A DNA stretch of 64,000 bases from Euleptes europaea (GCF_029931775.1 NC_079321.1:78255524-78319523), one strand, 5' to 3'. Counted from the first letter of the stretch, positions 23,945 through 35,712 are shown. Notes: generated by a model from the sequence alone, not told the origin. A program made the numbers and translations.

Positions 23945-24120
23945 TGTGAGCACTTGTCCCCATGGTTGTCCCACAAGCAACATCCACAGATGAGAAGTCC
24001 AAAAGATAGTTGATTTATTGGAAAACCTACAGGCTTACAGAGCAAACAGGTAAATTGGCATGACTGGGAATGGGTAGCATAGTACAAGGCCTATATTGGA
24101 AAGCATGAATCACAATGGGT
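23945..24120 (-). repeat. Gypsy LTR fragment
   Basis: Begins TGTGAGCACTTGTCCCCATG on the plus strand and resembles the LTR at 42901-43244 (TGTAAGCACTTGTCCCAACG, then AGTCCAAAAGA in both). It is a diverged relative of that family. The right boundary is approximate. Confidence 0.6.
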
Positions 24121-24124
24121 CACG

Positions 24125-25030
24125 GTACTCCCCTCCCAACGAGGAGCCGTTCCCACGGGAGATAGCGCTGGAACAGGAATTCATCCCGGATATGCGCTCC
24201 CGGCAGACAGCACACCTCTCGAGATGACAAGTCTGGTCGACACACTTTACCCTCTACCCCTCTCAGTAGGGAATCCCCAATAACTAACCCTTGTTTACTC
24301 CTACACTGGGAGCAGAGGTTTTAGTCCTGTCATCCACAGGAACCTGAGAAACCAGACAGGACTGGGCACTTAACCTTTGTTCCAGTGGTCCAGACTCAGC
24401 ATCTATGGGGAGGTTTTCAAACCGATTGCTAAGCAGCAAAGGAACAGAATGTCTCCTGACTTTACTATTCCTGTGGGTAACATTCTTCCACATGTTCTCC
24501 TCCTGAGGTGGGTCCCCCTCATTATGCTGAGTTATTTGACCCTCCTCCTCTTGCCCTCTCAAGAGGATTTCAAGAGTTTGGTTGATGAACTCCTCACCCT
24601 CTTTTATAATTTGCAGTGTGGACAAGCATGCCTCAAGTCCCTTTATTTCTCCTCCAGTTGAGCCACCAATTTACACTTACTACACGTGTAATTGCAATTA
24701 CCCTCAGGTAGGAAAACGAACATTCCACAGACCTTACTCGTCACTGCCTCTGCTCCCTCACCAGCCATTCCACTTGAATTCATTGCAGACATGGTATGGT
24801 TTCTTATACACTCGCCCAATGATAACCCTACCAAAAGCCTCACAAGACTCACCAGTTGCAGAGTGACGAACAAAAACAAAAACTTTGTTTCAAGGCCCCC
24901 AGACACGACCCCCAGGCTAAGAGAGCCACAGGGCAAGAGCCAAGGCTCGCGCCTCTGGCGAGGAGGAGCCTTTTATAGTGCAAGGGTGACTGGGCAGAGT
25001 CAGGCCCAGGCAACAGGCCCAGGCAACAGC
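24125..25030 (-). mobile_element. CR1 LINE, 5' end and ORF1
   Basis: Minus-strand CR1 ORF1 remnant. Reading from 5' to 3' it has a GC-rich leader with a TATAAAAGGC motif (about 24970), a zinc-finger-like CSKCKLVAQLEEK, a coiled and acidic middle (LEILLRGQEEEGQ), and the SGNH/GDSL-like hydrolase start VIGDSLLRGVEGKVCRPDLS with VCCLPGA. ORF1 of CR1 is thought to bind RNA or lipid and accompanies the reverse transcriptase of ORF2. A stop lies just before the GDSL block and the hydrolase domain is incomplete, so the copy is inactive. Confidence 0.85.
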
Positions 25031-25032
25031 CT

Positions 25033-25140
25033 GGAGGTCTTTGGAAGTCTTTAAGCAGAGGTTGGATGGCTATCTGTTGGGAGCGCTTTGATTGTGGGAT
25101 CCTGCATGGCAGGGGGTTGGACTCAATGGCCCTTGTGTGA
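25033..25140 (+). mobile_element. CR1 LINE 3' UTR fragment
   Basis: TTGGAAGTCTTTAAGCAGAG...GGTTGGACTCAATGGCCCTT is the CR1 3' tail in plus orientation, opposite to the CR1 pieces on both sides. Confidence 0.8.
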
Positions 25141-25164
25141 TTTTGTTATTTTTGTGAGGTCTAA

Positions 25165-27474
25165 CCAGAGCAGAGTAAAGCTATACCATCACATTGCGTG
25201 ATCTGGACTCCATACTTCTTTTGATACAGCCCAAGATCTCATTTGCCTTTTTAGCTACTGCATCACACTGCTGACTCATGTTCAATGTTTGGACTACTAA
25301 GGACCCAAGACCCTTTTTGCACACACTACTGCTAAGACAAGCCTCCGCCATCCTATAATTATGCATTCGATTTTTCCTACCTAAATGCAGCACTTTACCT
25401 GTATCTCTATTGAAATGCATTTTATTGGTTTTAGCCCAACTCTTCAGCTTGTCAAGATCATCCTGTATCCTGGCTCTGTCTTCTACCGTATTTGCTACCC
25501 CTCCCAATTTAGTATTATCTGCAAATTTAATATGCATCCCCTCTGTTCCTTCACCCAAAACATTTATGAAGATGTTGAACAACACAGGGCCCAGGACTGA
25601 TCCCTGAGGAACTCCACTAGTCACTCCTCTCCAAGTGGATGAGGAACCATTAACAAGCACTCTTTGGGTGCCATCTGTCAACCAGTTACAGATCCACCTA
25701 ACAGAAATAGGATCTAAACCACAATTTGTCAACAAGAATATTTTGGGGGACCTTATCAAAAGCCCTACTGAAATCAAGATAAACTATGTCGACAGCATTC
25801 CCCTGATCCAGCAAGCTAGTAACTTTCTCAAAAAAGGAGATAAGATTAGTCTGACATGACTTGTTCTTGAGAAACCCGTGCTGGCTCTTAGTAATCAGAT
25901 CCATCCTTTCTAAATGCTCAAGGACTGACTGTCTGATGATTTGTTCAAAAACCTTTCCCGGTATAGAAGTCAAGCTGATGGATCAGTAGTTACCCGTATT
26001 CTCCTTTTTCCCTTTCTTGAAGATGGGGACAACATTTGTCCGCCTCCAGTCTTCTGGGACCTCACCTGTTCTCCAAGAATTCTCAAAAATATTGGACAGA
26101 GGCTCAGAAATTACATCTGCAAGCTCTTTAAGCTTGAATGCAATTCATCAGGCCCTGAGGATTTTGTTTCATTTAAAGAAACTAGGTGGTTTTGCACTAC
26201 CCCAATGCTAATCCTAGGCTACAAATCCCTTCTCTCATCATATGTTCTGTTTATGCCATGTAGAGCACTGCTTCACTCGCAAGAAAAGACTGAGAAAAAG
26301 TAGGAATTGAGGAGTTCTGCCCTCTCTTCATTTCCTGTTACAATTTCACTTTCCGGTCCCCGCAATGGGATTATCTTGTCCTTGTTCTTATTCTTACTCT
26401 GTACATAGGAAAAGAACCCCTTTTTGTTGGGTTTAGCATCTCTCGCTAGCCTAAGCTCATACTGAGCTTTAGCTTTCCTAACACTCTCCCTACCAGCACT
26501 AGTTATTTGTTTATATTCCTCTTTCGTTATAAGGTCCTCCTTCCACTTCCTAAATGAGTCTTTTTTATTTCTCATCTCTTTAAAAAGCTGTTTATGGAGT
26601 CACCCTTTAGGCTCCTCCCATTTTTCCTTCTCATAGGAATGGTTTGTGATTGCGCCTTCAGTATTTCAGTTTTAAGAAACTCCCACCCTTCTTGAATTCC
26701 CTTCTCCTTAAGTATTTCTGACCATGGGATTCTACCCAGCATAAGTTTAAGTTTGTTAAAATTTGTTCTCCTAAAGTCCAACCTATATGTCTGACTATGT
26801 ACAGTTGTTCCTTTCCGCAAGACTGTAAATTCCAAGATTACATGGTCACTACTACCCAGAGTGCCTACTACTTTAACCTCATCAGTTCTTAACCAGTTTA
26901 ACCTCATCGGTTCTTAACCAGTTCTTCCTCATTGGTGAGAATCAAATCTAAGATAGCAGATCCCCTTATTTCCCTGTCCACTTTCTGGAGCAAGACGTTG
27001 TCAGCAAGACAAGTCAGGAATTTAGTGGATCTTGCATTTTTAGCAGAGTTGGACTTCCAACAGATATCCGGGTAATTAAAATCTCCCATGACCACCATGC
27101 CCCGTCTCTCTGAGAACTTTGTAATTTGGTCTAGGAGTGTCTCATCCAAGACCTCTGCCTGGTTTGGTAGTTGATAGCAAACCCGCACCATAATATCACA
27201 ATTATTTCTTACTCCTTTTATTTTACCCATAGTCTCTCGACTGAACTTCCATGCTCAGATTCATGTACTTCTTCACAAGTGTACACATCTTTGACATATA
27301 ATGCTACTTCTCCCCCCTTCCTTATCTGTCTATCCCTTTTAAACAAGTTGTACCACTCAATCTTAGTATTCCAATCGTGAATGATATCCCACCAAGTTTC
27401 AGTAATGCCAAGTAGGTCAAAATCCCCTTCCTGTATTAGGACTTCAAGTTCTTCCTACTTGTTTCCCATACTAT
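25165..27474 (-). mobile_element. CR1 LINE, ORF2 (endonuclease and reverse transcriptase)
   Basis: Minus-strand CR1. The endonuclease lies at about 27474-26600 ([20 protein letters not shown] and LDLILTN). The linker with VQSKNKNKDKIIPLRGPE lies at 26575-26273. Reverse transcriptase lies at about 26170-25181 (IVYLDFSRAFDKVPQNILV, VLVNGSSSTWRGVTSGVPQG, FADNTKLGG). The usual DD of the RT core reads ADN here. The frame is broken near 26904, 26575, 26170-25980 and 25700. The 3' end is missing; the sequence stops after SRSRNVMV. Confidence 0.92.
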
Positions 27475-28145
27475 ACCCCAATGCCAATCCTAGGCTGCAA
27501 CTCCCTTCCCTCATCATGCGATCTGTTTATGCCATGCTGAGCACTGTTTCCCTCACAAGAAAAGACTGAGGAAAAGTAGGAATTGAGCAGTTTTGCCTTC
27601 TCTTCCTGTTACTATTTTACTCTCTGGTCCCCGCAATGAACTTATCATGTCCTTGTTCTTATTCTTACTGTGCACATAGGAAAATAATATTTTTTGTTGT
27701 GTTTATCATCTTTTGCTAGCCTAAGCTCATACTGAGCTTAGCTTTCCTAACACTCTCCCTACAAGCACTAGTTATTTATTTATATTCATCTGTGGTTATA
27801 AGACCCTCCTTCCACTTCCCAAATGAGTCTTTTTTATTTCTCAACTCTTTAAAAAGCTGTTTATGGAGCCACTCTTTAGGCTCCTCCCATTTTTCCTTCT
27901 CATAGGAATGGTTTGTGATTGTGTCTTCAGTATATCGTTTTTAAGAAACGCCCACCCTTCTTGAACTCCCTCCTCCTTAAGTATGTCTGACCATGGGATT
28001 CTAAGCAACATAAGTTTAAGTTTGTTAAAATTTGCTTTCCTAAAGTCCAACCTATATGTCTGACTACCTACAGTTTTTCCTTTCCCCAAGATTGAAATTC
28101 CAAGATTACATGGTCACTACTACCCAGAGTGCCTACTACTTTTAT
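27475..28145 (-). mobile_element. Second copy of the CR1 linker segment
   Basis: About 670 bases repeat the stretch 26203-26880 in the same orientation and order (ATGCCAATCCTAGGCTGCAA; GGTCACTACTACCCAGAGTG), with scattered differences. It is either a second CR1 copy cut at the same place or a local duplication. Its frame is broken. Confidence 0.85.
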
Positions 28146-28149
28146 TATG

Positions 28150-28553
28150 GGCCTTGCCACTTGAAAGCTCTATATCTCCTCCACTAGCTGATCAGAGTGT
28201 GCTATTTAGGACATCTGCAGCATCCTCAACTCAGAATGAGAAGCCTCTAACCATATCCCCCCCCCCCGGATTACAAGCAGGTGATTCAAATCAACCACTG
28301 AACCCCTATCTGGTCTCAGAATGGATGAAGAGATGCTTGCCAGACGGATCTGTGTTAATTTTACTCACAGGGTCCAAATATTTCTGTGTTAATGCGAAGG
28401 CAGAGTTCCCTCATGGGAATCGAAGCTGAATATTTTCTGCCTCTGGGCTAACTGCCAATGAGATAGATACTCAGACCACATCAAAGCATAAAGGAGCAGT
28501 CCATATCTCTGAATACATTAGTGTTCAGAACACCACACATCCATTAAACACTA
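28150..28553. other. No gene recognised
   Basis: A plus-strand frame at 28154-28429 has no domain I recognise and a C-run within it. No splice support. Confidence 0.35.
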
Positions 28554-29039
28554 ACAGCCCATTCCTGAAAAGTTGGCGTCTGGAGTCGGCGAGGAAGCCG
28601 ACTTCCTAAGCCGATTTGCGCACGCCACGGGAACAAAAAATGCAGTTTTTTGGCTTTTTTTGTTTTCAACGGGGCCAAAAGCCCCATTGAAAACAGCGAG
28701 GCTGAGCCTGCTAAAAAGCAGGCGCACCACCACCATTCCCAGTGCCGGCATACTGCAGCGAACCGGGATAGGAAACCGCCTTACCGGCAGCTCCTCCATC
28801 CGGCCAGCTGCTGGAACGCCCCCCTGTGCCGGCATGGCCTCTCTACACCATGGCCTGCACCACGGAGAGGCCGCATCGGCTTAGGGGCGAGGCACGGTCC
28901 CTCGGTACTTGGCCGCCGGTGGGACTGGCCTCACTGCAAGTGTAAGTGCGTGTAATCGCGTGATAAAACGCACTTATGCTGGCAGTGAGGTCACGCTGCC
29001 TCCAAAGAACCTTTGGCCCAATTCTCAGGAATGGGCTGT
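28554..29039. mobile_element. GC-rich MITE
   Basis: Ends ACAGCCCATTCCTGA and TCAGGAATGGGCTGT are perfect 15-base inverted repeats and extend imperfectly inward. The interior is GC-rich with no transposase. Flanks offer only a weak TA/TAA-like duplication, so a Harbinger-type origin is possible but unproven. Confidence 0.7.
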
Positions 29040-31239
29040 ATGCAACCCCTTTTCCTTTCCATAAGAGGACTAGTAACAAGCTTTACATCCTGGACGGATG
29101 TCCAGACTAAGTCCTTTCTGAACAACACCTGTCCATTCAGAAGGGACTCTATGCATTTTAATTGCTGATGTCACAAGTAGAAACTGCTATATAATGTAAT
29201 CCACAGTGATCTGCAGGCAGTATATATAGTGCCATCACATTAGACAAGACTGGACAACGCAGATCAAATATCAGCTTTGTATTCATCTTCCATTAGTATC
29301 TCTCTAGAAGCTATGATGTTGCTCCTTGCTTGCACTGAATAGAGGTGATGGGTTAAACACTGCCTGGTCAGATCATAGTATACATTCATTTGCCTGGACT
29401 GAAGATCCACATTGACACTTGCAGTGAGATTTGCAATCCTTTTTAGAGCTCTGGAACCAATGAGTCAAAGAGCTGGGAGAACACCTTTGAAAGATTTTGG
29501 CTCCTTCTAGGTGGAAGGTAAGAATGTTTGACTTCTAAAATATGTAAGGTTCTACTCTAATGACATCTAATATCTCTCTCTGTTAGGGGTGGGACATTAA
29601 AGTGACTTACTTGTTGAAAGTAGATTCAGTCATTCACCCCATCTTTGTGCCTGCTGATTCGGCTGCTTCCTTTAAATGACCAACATGGGATGCATGCACA
29701 AATTTATCCACAAGCTTGATAGCTCAGCTGCCTTTTCTTTTAGCTGTTAATACACGTGCAGTTAGCTTTTCCCAACAGTGATGCACATTTAAGTTGTTTT
29801 GAAGAACAGTGTGCTGGTCAATAAACCCCTATTAGCACTGCATGTGAGCAGGCTTCAAGATAAAGTAGACATTTCCTCCTCCATTTGATTGTTACAGTTG
29901 CCCTTTTTTTGTGCAAATCTGGGGAGTCCTCTATATAGAGACCCCTGCCTTATCTATAGCAGGCCTCTTTTTCTTCTTTCATGATTGGCATAGGGACCAC
30001 CCATCACCTTAAGCATAAGAAGAATTTAGCAACGTGTTTGTAGGGAGGCTACAGAACCTACTTTTTTTGATGTTCAAGCACAGAGTAGGACAGCATCTTT
30101 TGTGAATGAGTACAGGGTATACTGACCTTGACAATCTGTAGAACTTCTATATCCCAGACTTCTTTCATACCTGTGATACTATGCATTTTCTTTTACTTCA
30201 GTGGACATTAGAGCCAACATGCCTCTCTTCCCTCACTATGACAACCTATATATTTGATTCCCAAGAAAAAAGTATACAATTGTATATCAAAGCTTTTGAA
30301 TGCCATGTTGTTCCATTCCAAATTTTTTCTTAAGAGCAGGGACAGCCCTAGCTACAAAGATGCCTCATGCTGCCAGGACTTATGTTTATCAGTAGCCTGC
30401 AATGTTGTAAGATAAGGCAAACAATGAGGTGTTTTTTTTAATTCTTGGTTGCTGGTCTCTCTGTTTTTAAAGGGACTAAATAATTAAAAAAACAAGGCTA
30501 TGAAGCACACTGAGGGTACTATAGAAATGATAAAAATAATAAGATCCAATCCCTGAACTGACTTCAGCAACACTTTGCTTTTATGTGGCGACTGAGATAA
30601 GGGTTGTAAATTGCTTTGCATATGTGGGTTGGTGCAAAGGAGTGATGCAAAGGAGAACAGGGATTTGCATGACTAGAAGGCAAAGCAGAAGGGTGATTAG
30701 AGAGGAGTGTGCACAGAAAGGCTTGCACCAAAATGCATGCAGCTAAAGTAACAAGAGGACAACCCTTAGCGTCTATTTTGCTTTCATGTATTTATTTGTT
30801 TTGCTAGAATTTTGCAGTAAGATTGCTTTCTCAGGTTATAAACCGCAGATCTTTAATCATGCAAACATTCCTTGTGCATTATTTTCCAGTGCTGTTCATA
30901 GCAATCTATATCTATAATTCCTAACATTTTGCTGTAATCTTTGAATCAATTTCTAACACCATGACTGGATAAAGAAACTTATCTTTCTCACAGCAGTTTT
31001 GCACTTAAAAATGCATTTACAAAAATAATTAGATGTTGAATGAATGGATAAGCAAATAAAAGATCATGTAGCGCTTTTAAATGTGGTTTCCATATTATAT
31101 TTGGTTTCAATGTTAAAATTTAACAGAAAGGCAGACAGCCCACCTGAGTGATGGGAATGGGTAGAATAGCAGGAAGATTTTCAATGGAGTTAAAATTCAT
31201 TCATATGTCCACCAGTCATTTCAGAACCACCATCACCCT
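29040..31239. other. Long unique-looking stretch
   Basis: About 2.2 kb with no transposon ends, no frame above ~60 codons and no exon I can identify. It is probably intergenic or intronic sequence. Confidence 0.45.
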
Positions 31240-31505
31240 GTGCTGGGGTTTCCAGGTCTCCCACTGTGGCAGGAGACCTCCTGCTGGCAACCTTCATTGT
31301 CCACCACTGTTCCATGTGGTGGTGGGAGAAGTTAAAAAAAAATACACACCTGCATTACTTGCAGCATGACATCACTTTCAGGTAAAACCCAGAAATGATG
31401 TCACATTGCTCTAGGAGTTACCAGAAACTCCTAGAGGGATGCCTAGAATGATGAGTTGTCACTTCCATGTTTCCTGCTCACATGTCCCTGCCCTCAAATC
31501 TCCAA
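31240..31505. repeat. Probable reptile dispersed repeat
   Basis: Contains CCAGGTCTCCCACTGTGGCA and the self-complementary pair AGGAGTTACC/AGAAACTCCT with TGATGTCAC-type blocks on both sides (31385, 31399). It looks like a short palindromic MITE, but I cannot define exact ends. Confidence 0.4.
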
Positions 31506-31507
31506 AA

Positions 31508-31712
31508 TTAGGGTTGCTTACTTCCAGGTACTAGCTGGAGATCTCTTGCTATTACAACTGATCTCCAGCCAATAGAGATCAGTTCACCTGGAGAAAATTG
31601 TTGCTTTGGATTCTATGGCACTGAAGTCCCTCCCCTCCTCAAACCCTGCCCTCCTCAGGCTCCAGTCCCAAAATCTCCAGGTATTTCCCAACCCAGAGAT
31701 GGCAGCCCTATG
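31508..31712. mobile_element. MITE, GGTTGCC...CTCCAGG family
   Basis: Same family and orientation as 14155-14359, starting AGGGTTGCTTACTTCCAGG and ending GGCAGCCCTA, with the core AGCTGGAGATCTCTTGCTAT and TTCACCTGGAGAAAA. Confidence 0.75.
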
Positions 31713-32549
31713 GAAAATGGCAGCACGGGCAACTAGTTTAGAAGGAATAGCTGGGAGGGGCATCATTCCATAAGCAGTTCTGTTGTTGTTCTGCCTGCTG
31801 TCCAAAACAGCCAAGTGTACTGTGGTTTCCACATTATGTTGGCTTGCATTTTCAGATACGTTTAATTCCTTAGTGTCTCCAATCCATTGTAATATTAAAA
31901 GGCCAGTGCTCTGAGAGAGAATTACTTAAGTTTTTTTGTTTTTATTCCTTTATGTCATATGGGCCATTGGCTGTAACAACAATAAACAATAAGGGCCTGA
32001 GATTGCAGTGTGCCAGTGCCAGGATAATTTTGTATCCAGGAAACACAGCAGGAGCAAACAAATTCAACTTCCTCTTTTTCTTTGCCAACTACTAAACACA
32101 AGTATCACTGAAAATACATACTGAACAAAATGATTCACATTTACCTGTCCTGAACAAATAAGCTTTTGAGGAGGCTTCAATGGATGCTCAGAACCTGTAC
32201 AGGTTTTGGCTTTGGATAGGTTATTTTGTGAGGGTACGCAAAACCTATATGATGTAGTAGTGGATGAAGAACTAGGACACAAGACCAGGGAATTTATCTC
32301 AGTGACAAGGAAGCCAGCCTCTGTTGCACTCATTCTTTAAATTCTTGAAAGGTTTGAACAACTTGTATTCCCTTGTGAAAGCTCCTTTGTTCCAGTGGAG
32401 TTTGTCTTTAGTCTTGCCCCAATTGATGTATAACCTTTTGAACAATGTCAACACAATCCTTCTTTAGATGAGTAACAGCTATTAGAAAGGTATATGACAG
32501 AGCTAAGGCAGATTGTCCACTTCTGTCAAAAGCCCATTCTGTTAGGGCC
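31713..32549. other. Mostly unclassified, with a possible LINE tail
   Basis: TCATATGGGCCATTGGCTGT with AACAATAAACAA at about 31955-31990 resembles a LINE 3' end on the minus strand. The rest has no recognised gene. Confidence 0.35.
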
Positions 32550-33112
32550 CAAGCTTCCTGGGCTGCCTTCAGCTCCAAGATCGATCTCTGGGACATCTGT
32601 AAAGTAGCAACCTTGTCATTGGCTTCCACATTTGTGAGACACTATTCTCTAGGAATGAGACAGCTGTTGGGAGAGCAGTTCTTCACCTTGGTAAGTGAGC
32701 TTACTACTCACCCATGTGGGACTGCATAGAAGCCACAAAGATGAACACAGATGAAAACCTGTAACTGTCGTTCATTGAGTGGTTTTCTGTTCAGGCACAC
32801 ATCCTTCTCTCTTTTTCCCGTTGTAGGCTGCTGAGTGTGGTGGCCATTTTTTCTGCTCCATGGCAACAAAGGAAGAACTGAGGAAGGAGTAGTCTCTTCC
32901 CTATCACATGACCGCTTGGGCGGGAAGAGTCTCCAGCATGTGATGGAGGGGAGGGAATGTGCTCCAAGGAGCTGATCCTTCCAGAAACTTTTGTAATCTA
33001 TTCTCTGTGGCTGGCCTGTACCTGTGCAGTCCCATGTGTGCCTGCACAGCCCACCACTCAATGAACAACAGGTACAGGTAAGTGCAACACTTGTAATCTG
33101 TAAGTGCAACAG
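32550..33112 (+). mobile_element. DIRS fossil, 3' remnant
   Basis: Plus-strand remnant of a DIRS tyrosine-recombinase retroelement, of the same family as the copy at 60101-64000. Parts: a decayed tail of the recombinase (CKVATL...ASTF.RHY-like, about 32590-32650); an internal complementary region at about 32700-32808; and a terminal repeat ending near 33112 (TGAACAACAGGTACAGGTAA). The outer end and the internal region are mutually complementary around TTCATTGAGTGG. Old and broken. Confidence 0.75.
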
Positions 33113-33596
33113 TGGCCCACCAGGGAATTTCCTTATAAGTTAAATGGTCAGTACACCCCTGTGTGGTGCCTCCCCAGTGGCCTTATAGAAGAAATAACAT
33201 ATGTACAATAATAAGAGCTTTCCCCCCACCCCACTATTCTAAACTTTTATATAGCCAATCTAACAAATTTAACTAAAGCAAACAAGTCTTAAATTTATCT
33301 AAATAATGAACTAATGTATATGATTAAAAACTAACACAATCAATTAGACTAAGTTGTTTAATTTACTACTTAGCAAATAAAGTGCAAACTGGATAATTTT
33401 AAGAGGATAAAGGGTAATTTGGGCAAGTAGTTGGAAATAAACGGTTTGGATAGAAAAACAAAGATATAAACAAGTGACATATTTAAGAAATTGATTTATC
33501 ATATAGATTGTATTGACCTTAGCTTTAAGCTGGTAGTGAATTGCTTTACTTAAACTTGTCAGTGCGAAGTATTAAATTACTTATGCATCAACTTGT
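33113..33596. other. AT-rich sequence, no gene
   Basis: Very AT-rich, no recognised feature. It might be the untranslated leader of the LINE-like frame that follows. Confidence 0.35.
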
Positions 33597-33810
33597 ATGG
33601 AAAAATTGTATCTTCATACGCAACTAGGAAGGAAAAAGAACAGGTTGCAGAAAATAACAAAGAAAAGGGGTAAAGGCTCCAAAACGACAAAGTATTCAAG
33701 TGAAGAAGAATTTGAAGAAGTTCAAGAATCAGAAGTAATGTCAGAAGTAATGTCAAACACGGCCATCAAAGTGTTAACAGAGCAAATGCAAGCTCAGAGC
33801 GCTCAGATGA
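33597..33810 (+). pseudogene. Possible LINE ORF1 N-terminal fragment
   Basis: An open frame starting MEKLYLHTQLGRKKNRLQKI continues with a basic, then acidic stretch (KRGKGSK; SSEEEFEEVQESE) and a heptad-like TEQMQAQSAQM. This resembles the start of an L1-type ORF1p (basic head then coiled coil). It stops where CR1 sequence begins at about 33811. The family call is a guess from composition. Confidence 0.3.
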
Positions 33811-34665
33811 CAGGTCACTACTACCCAGAGTGCCTACTACCGGTAAAATGGCTACGTATCTAGATAACCTAGAAATACCTTCTCAACGCCACGCTTTTCT
33901 ATTAGCTAGGGTTAACGCATTCCCATCTAGGATGCTCTTAGGCCGATACCTTCAGATCCCTAGACATGAATGCCTATGCACATGCGGTTTAAATTTGTTG
34001 GATACAATTGACCACATCCTTTTAGATTGCCCCTTCTATGTGACTCTGCGGGATAAACTGTTATTTACTTTGCTCCAGTACAAGAGATACAAGAGTAACG
34101 AAGTGAAATGCAAATTTCTTTTGAGTGATCATGATCCTAAAATTACGGCTATCGTGGCTGAATTTCTTACAGGAGTTCTTAAAGAACAAGAAAAGTTTTA
34201 TTAACCCGACTTGTAACTTATATGTATTGCCCTTTGGAACTATATTGTTGTTGTTGTTTTATCTCTGTCTTTTGGTATGCCAATAAAGGTTAATGAAATG
34301 AAATGAAATGAAATGAGTGCCTACTACTTTAAACTCATCAACCAGTTCTTCCCTGTTGGTGAGAATCAAATCTAAGATAGCAGATGCCCTTGTTTCTCTG
34401 TCCACTTTCTGGAATAGGAAGTTGTGAGAAAGAAAAGTCAGGAATTTATTGGATCTTGCATTTTTAGCAGAGTTAGACTTCCAACAGATATCCGGGCAAT
34501 TAAAATCTCCCATGACCACCATGTCCCGTCTCTTTGAGAACTCTGTGATCTGGTCTAGGAGTGTCCCATCCAAGTCCTCTGCCTGGTTTGGTGGTCGATA
34601 GCAGACCCCCACCATAATATCACTATTATTTCTTACTCCTTTTATTTTTACCCATAGAGTCTCGA
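33811..34665 (-). mobile_element. CR1 LINE endonuclease fragment, split
   Basis: Minus-strand CR1. The part right of 34315 encodes [34 protein letters not shown] and [14 protein letters not shown] of the endonuclease. A Vingi-like fragment (33841-34314) interrupts it, flanked by the 13-base duplication GAGTGCCTACTAC. Intact versions of the target site are visible at about 26860 and 28118 in other CR1 copies. The endonuclease frame shown is open from about 34615 to 34320. Confidence 0.9.
33841..34314 (+). mobile_element. Vingi-like LINE 3' fragment, copy 1
   Basis: About 474 bases with an open frame of ~120 codons (starting upstream, ending 34204). It carries a zinc-knuckle-like segment CLCTCGLNLLDTIDHILLDC found at the C-terminus of Vingi/I-type ORFs. 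It ends in CAATAAAGGTTAATGAAATG, a short AATGA microsatellite tail. Exact target duplications (33828-33840 and 34315-34327) show insertion into CR1. Its relative at 59378-59860 is truncated at nearly the same point. Confidence 0.85.
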
Positions 34666-35466
34666 CCGAACTTCCATGCTCAGATCCATGTACTTCTTCA
34701 CAAGACCTCGCTTCAGTGCAATGTTGTTACTTCATTGGGTCACACGATGGAATCATACTAGGACTGAAATGACAAAGGCATGTGTCTATCTTGTGACTAT
34801 ATCAGTAGTGCTGAAAAGCACACATATGCACTTCAGCAATTTTTGCATTGACTATATCTTAAGGATGCTGAAGTATTGGCATACTGAGTGAATCAGCCTG
34901 TCACCAAATCTGATTGGTTATATAGTACATGACATCACCTTGGTCCCGATAAATTCCGTTTCAGCCCAGGCGATCCATGTGATAAGCTGTTCTTGGTCTC
35001 AATGGGATTTGCTTTCTTTCAGTGATACAGTCTGTAACCAAGTCTCATTGGTTCTGTAGTATTTTGATGCCATCCCATTCAATATGTGGTATTTGATGGG
35101 GTGCTCGTGAAGGATTCAGGATGAAGCAGAAGCAGAGGTAAAAATAATCACTACAGCGTTAAGGGAGAGCAGTGGCAGCAAAGAGGATTGAAAACAAGTG
35201 AATAATCCTTCCGTTTATTATTTTTTAGGAATTATTTCTCTCCCCAATATACTTCCTACCTGAAAATTGAAATAAGGGCATGTTTGGCACTTCATGCCAC
35301 CTGAAGCTTTGTATATGCTGTAATATTCACACAGAATACTTGTCAATGCTTCCATTAATTTCACAGGAAATTAGGAAGCTCCATACATGCATCCTCTAGC
35401 GCACATGGAAATGCATTCCCCCAACTCTCAAGTGAACAAAGAGGGAATTCAGAGGAATTTAATGTA
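34666..35466. other. No gene recognised
   Basis: Unique-looking sequence with only short frames. Confidence 0.4.
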
Positions 35467-35712
35467 CACAGCATGGTGTAGTGGTTAAGAGCGGTGGTTT
35501 GGAGCGGTGGAGTCTGATCTGGAGAACCAGGTTTGATTCCCCACTCCTCCACATGAGTGGCGGAGGCTAATCTGGTGAACTGGATTTGTTTCCCCACTCC
35601 TACATACGAAGCCAGCTGGGTGACTTTTGGCAAGTCACAGCTCTGTTAGAGCTCTCTCAACCCCACCTACCTCACAGGGTGTCTGTTGTGGGGAGGGGAA
35701 GGGATGGTGAAT
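35467..35712 (+). repeat. tRNA-derived SINE (Sauria-like)
   Basis: GGTGTAGTGGTTAAGAGCGG at 35475-35494 carries a box A, and GGTTTGATTCCCC a few tens of bases later carries a box B, the internal RNA polymerase III promoter of a tRNA-derived SINE. The body (ACTCCTCCACATGAGTGGCG; CCACCTACCTCACAGGGTGT) is the common squamate form. The BovB-like 3' tail of the Sauria family is not evident, so this copy is truncated. Confidence 0.75.

Noticed and set aside
35475-35545. Possible tRNA gene
   Set aside because: Box A and box B are present, but the sequence continues into a typical SINE body and the acceptor stem does not pair.
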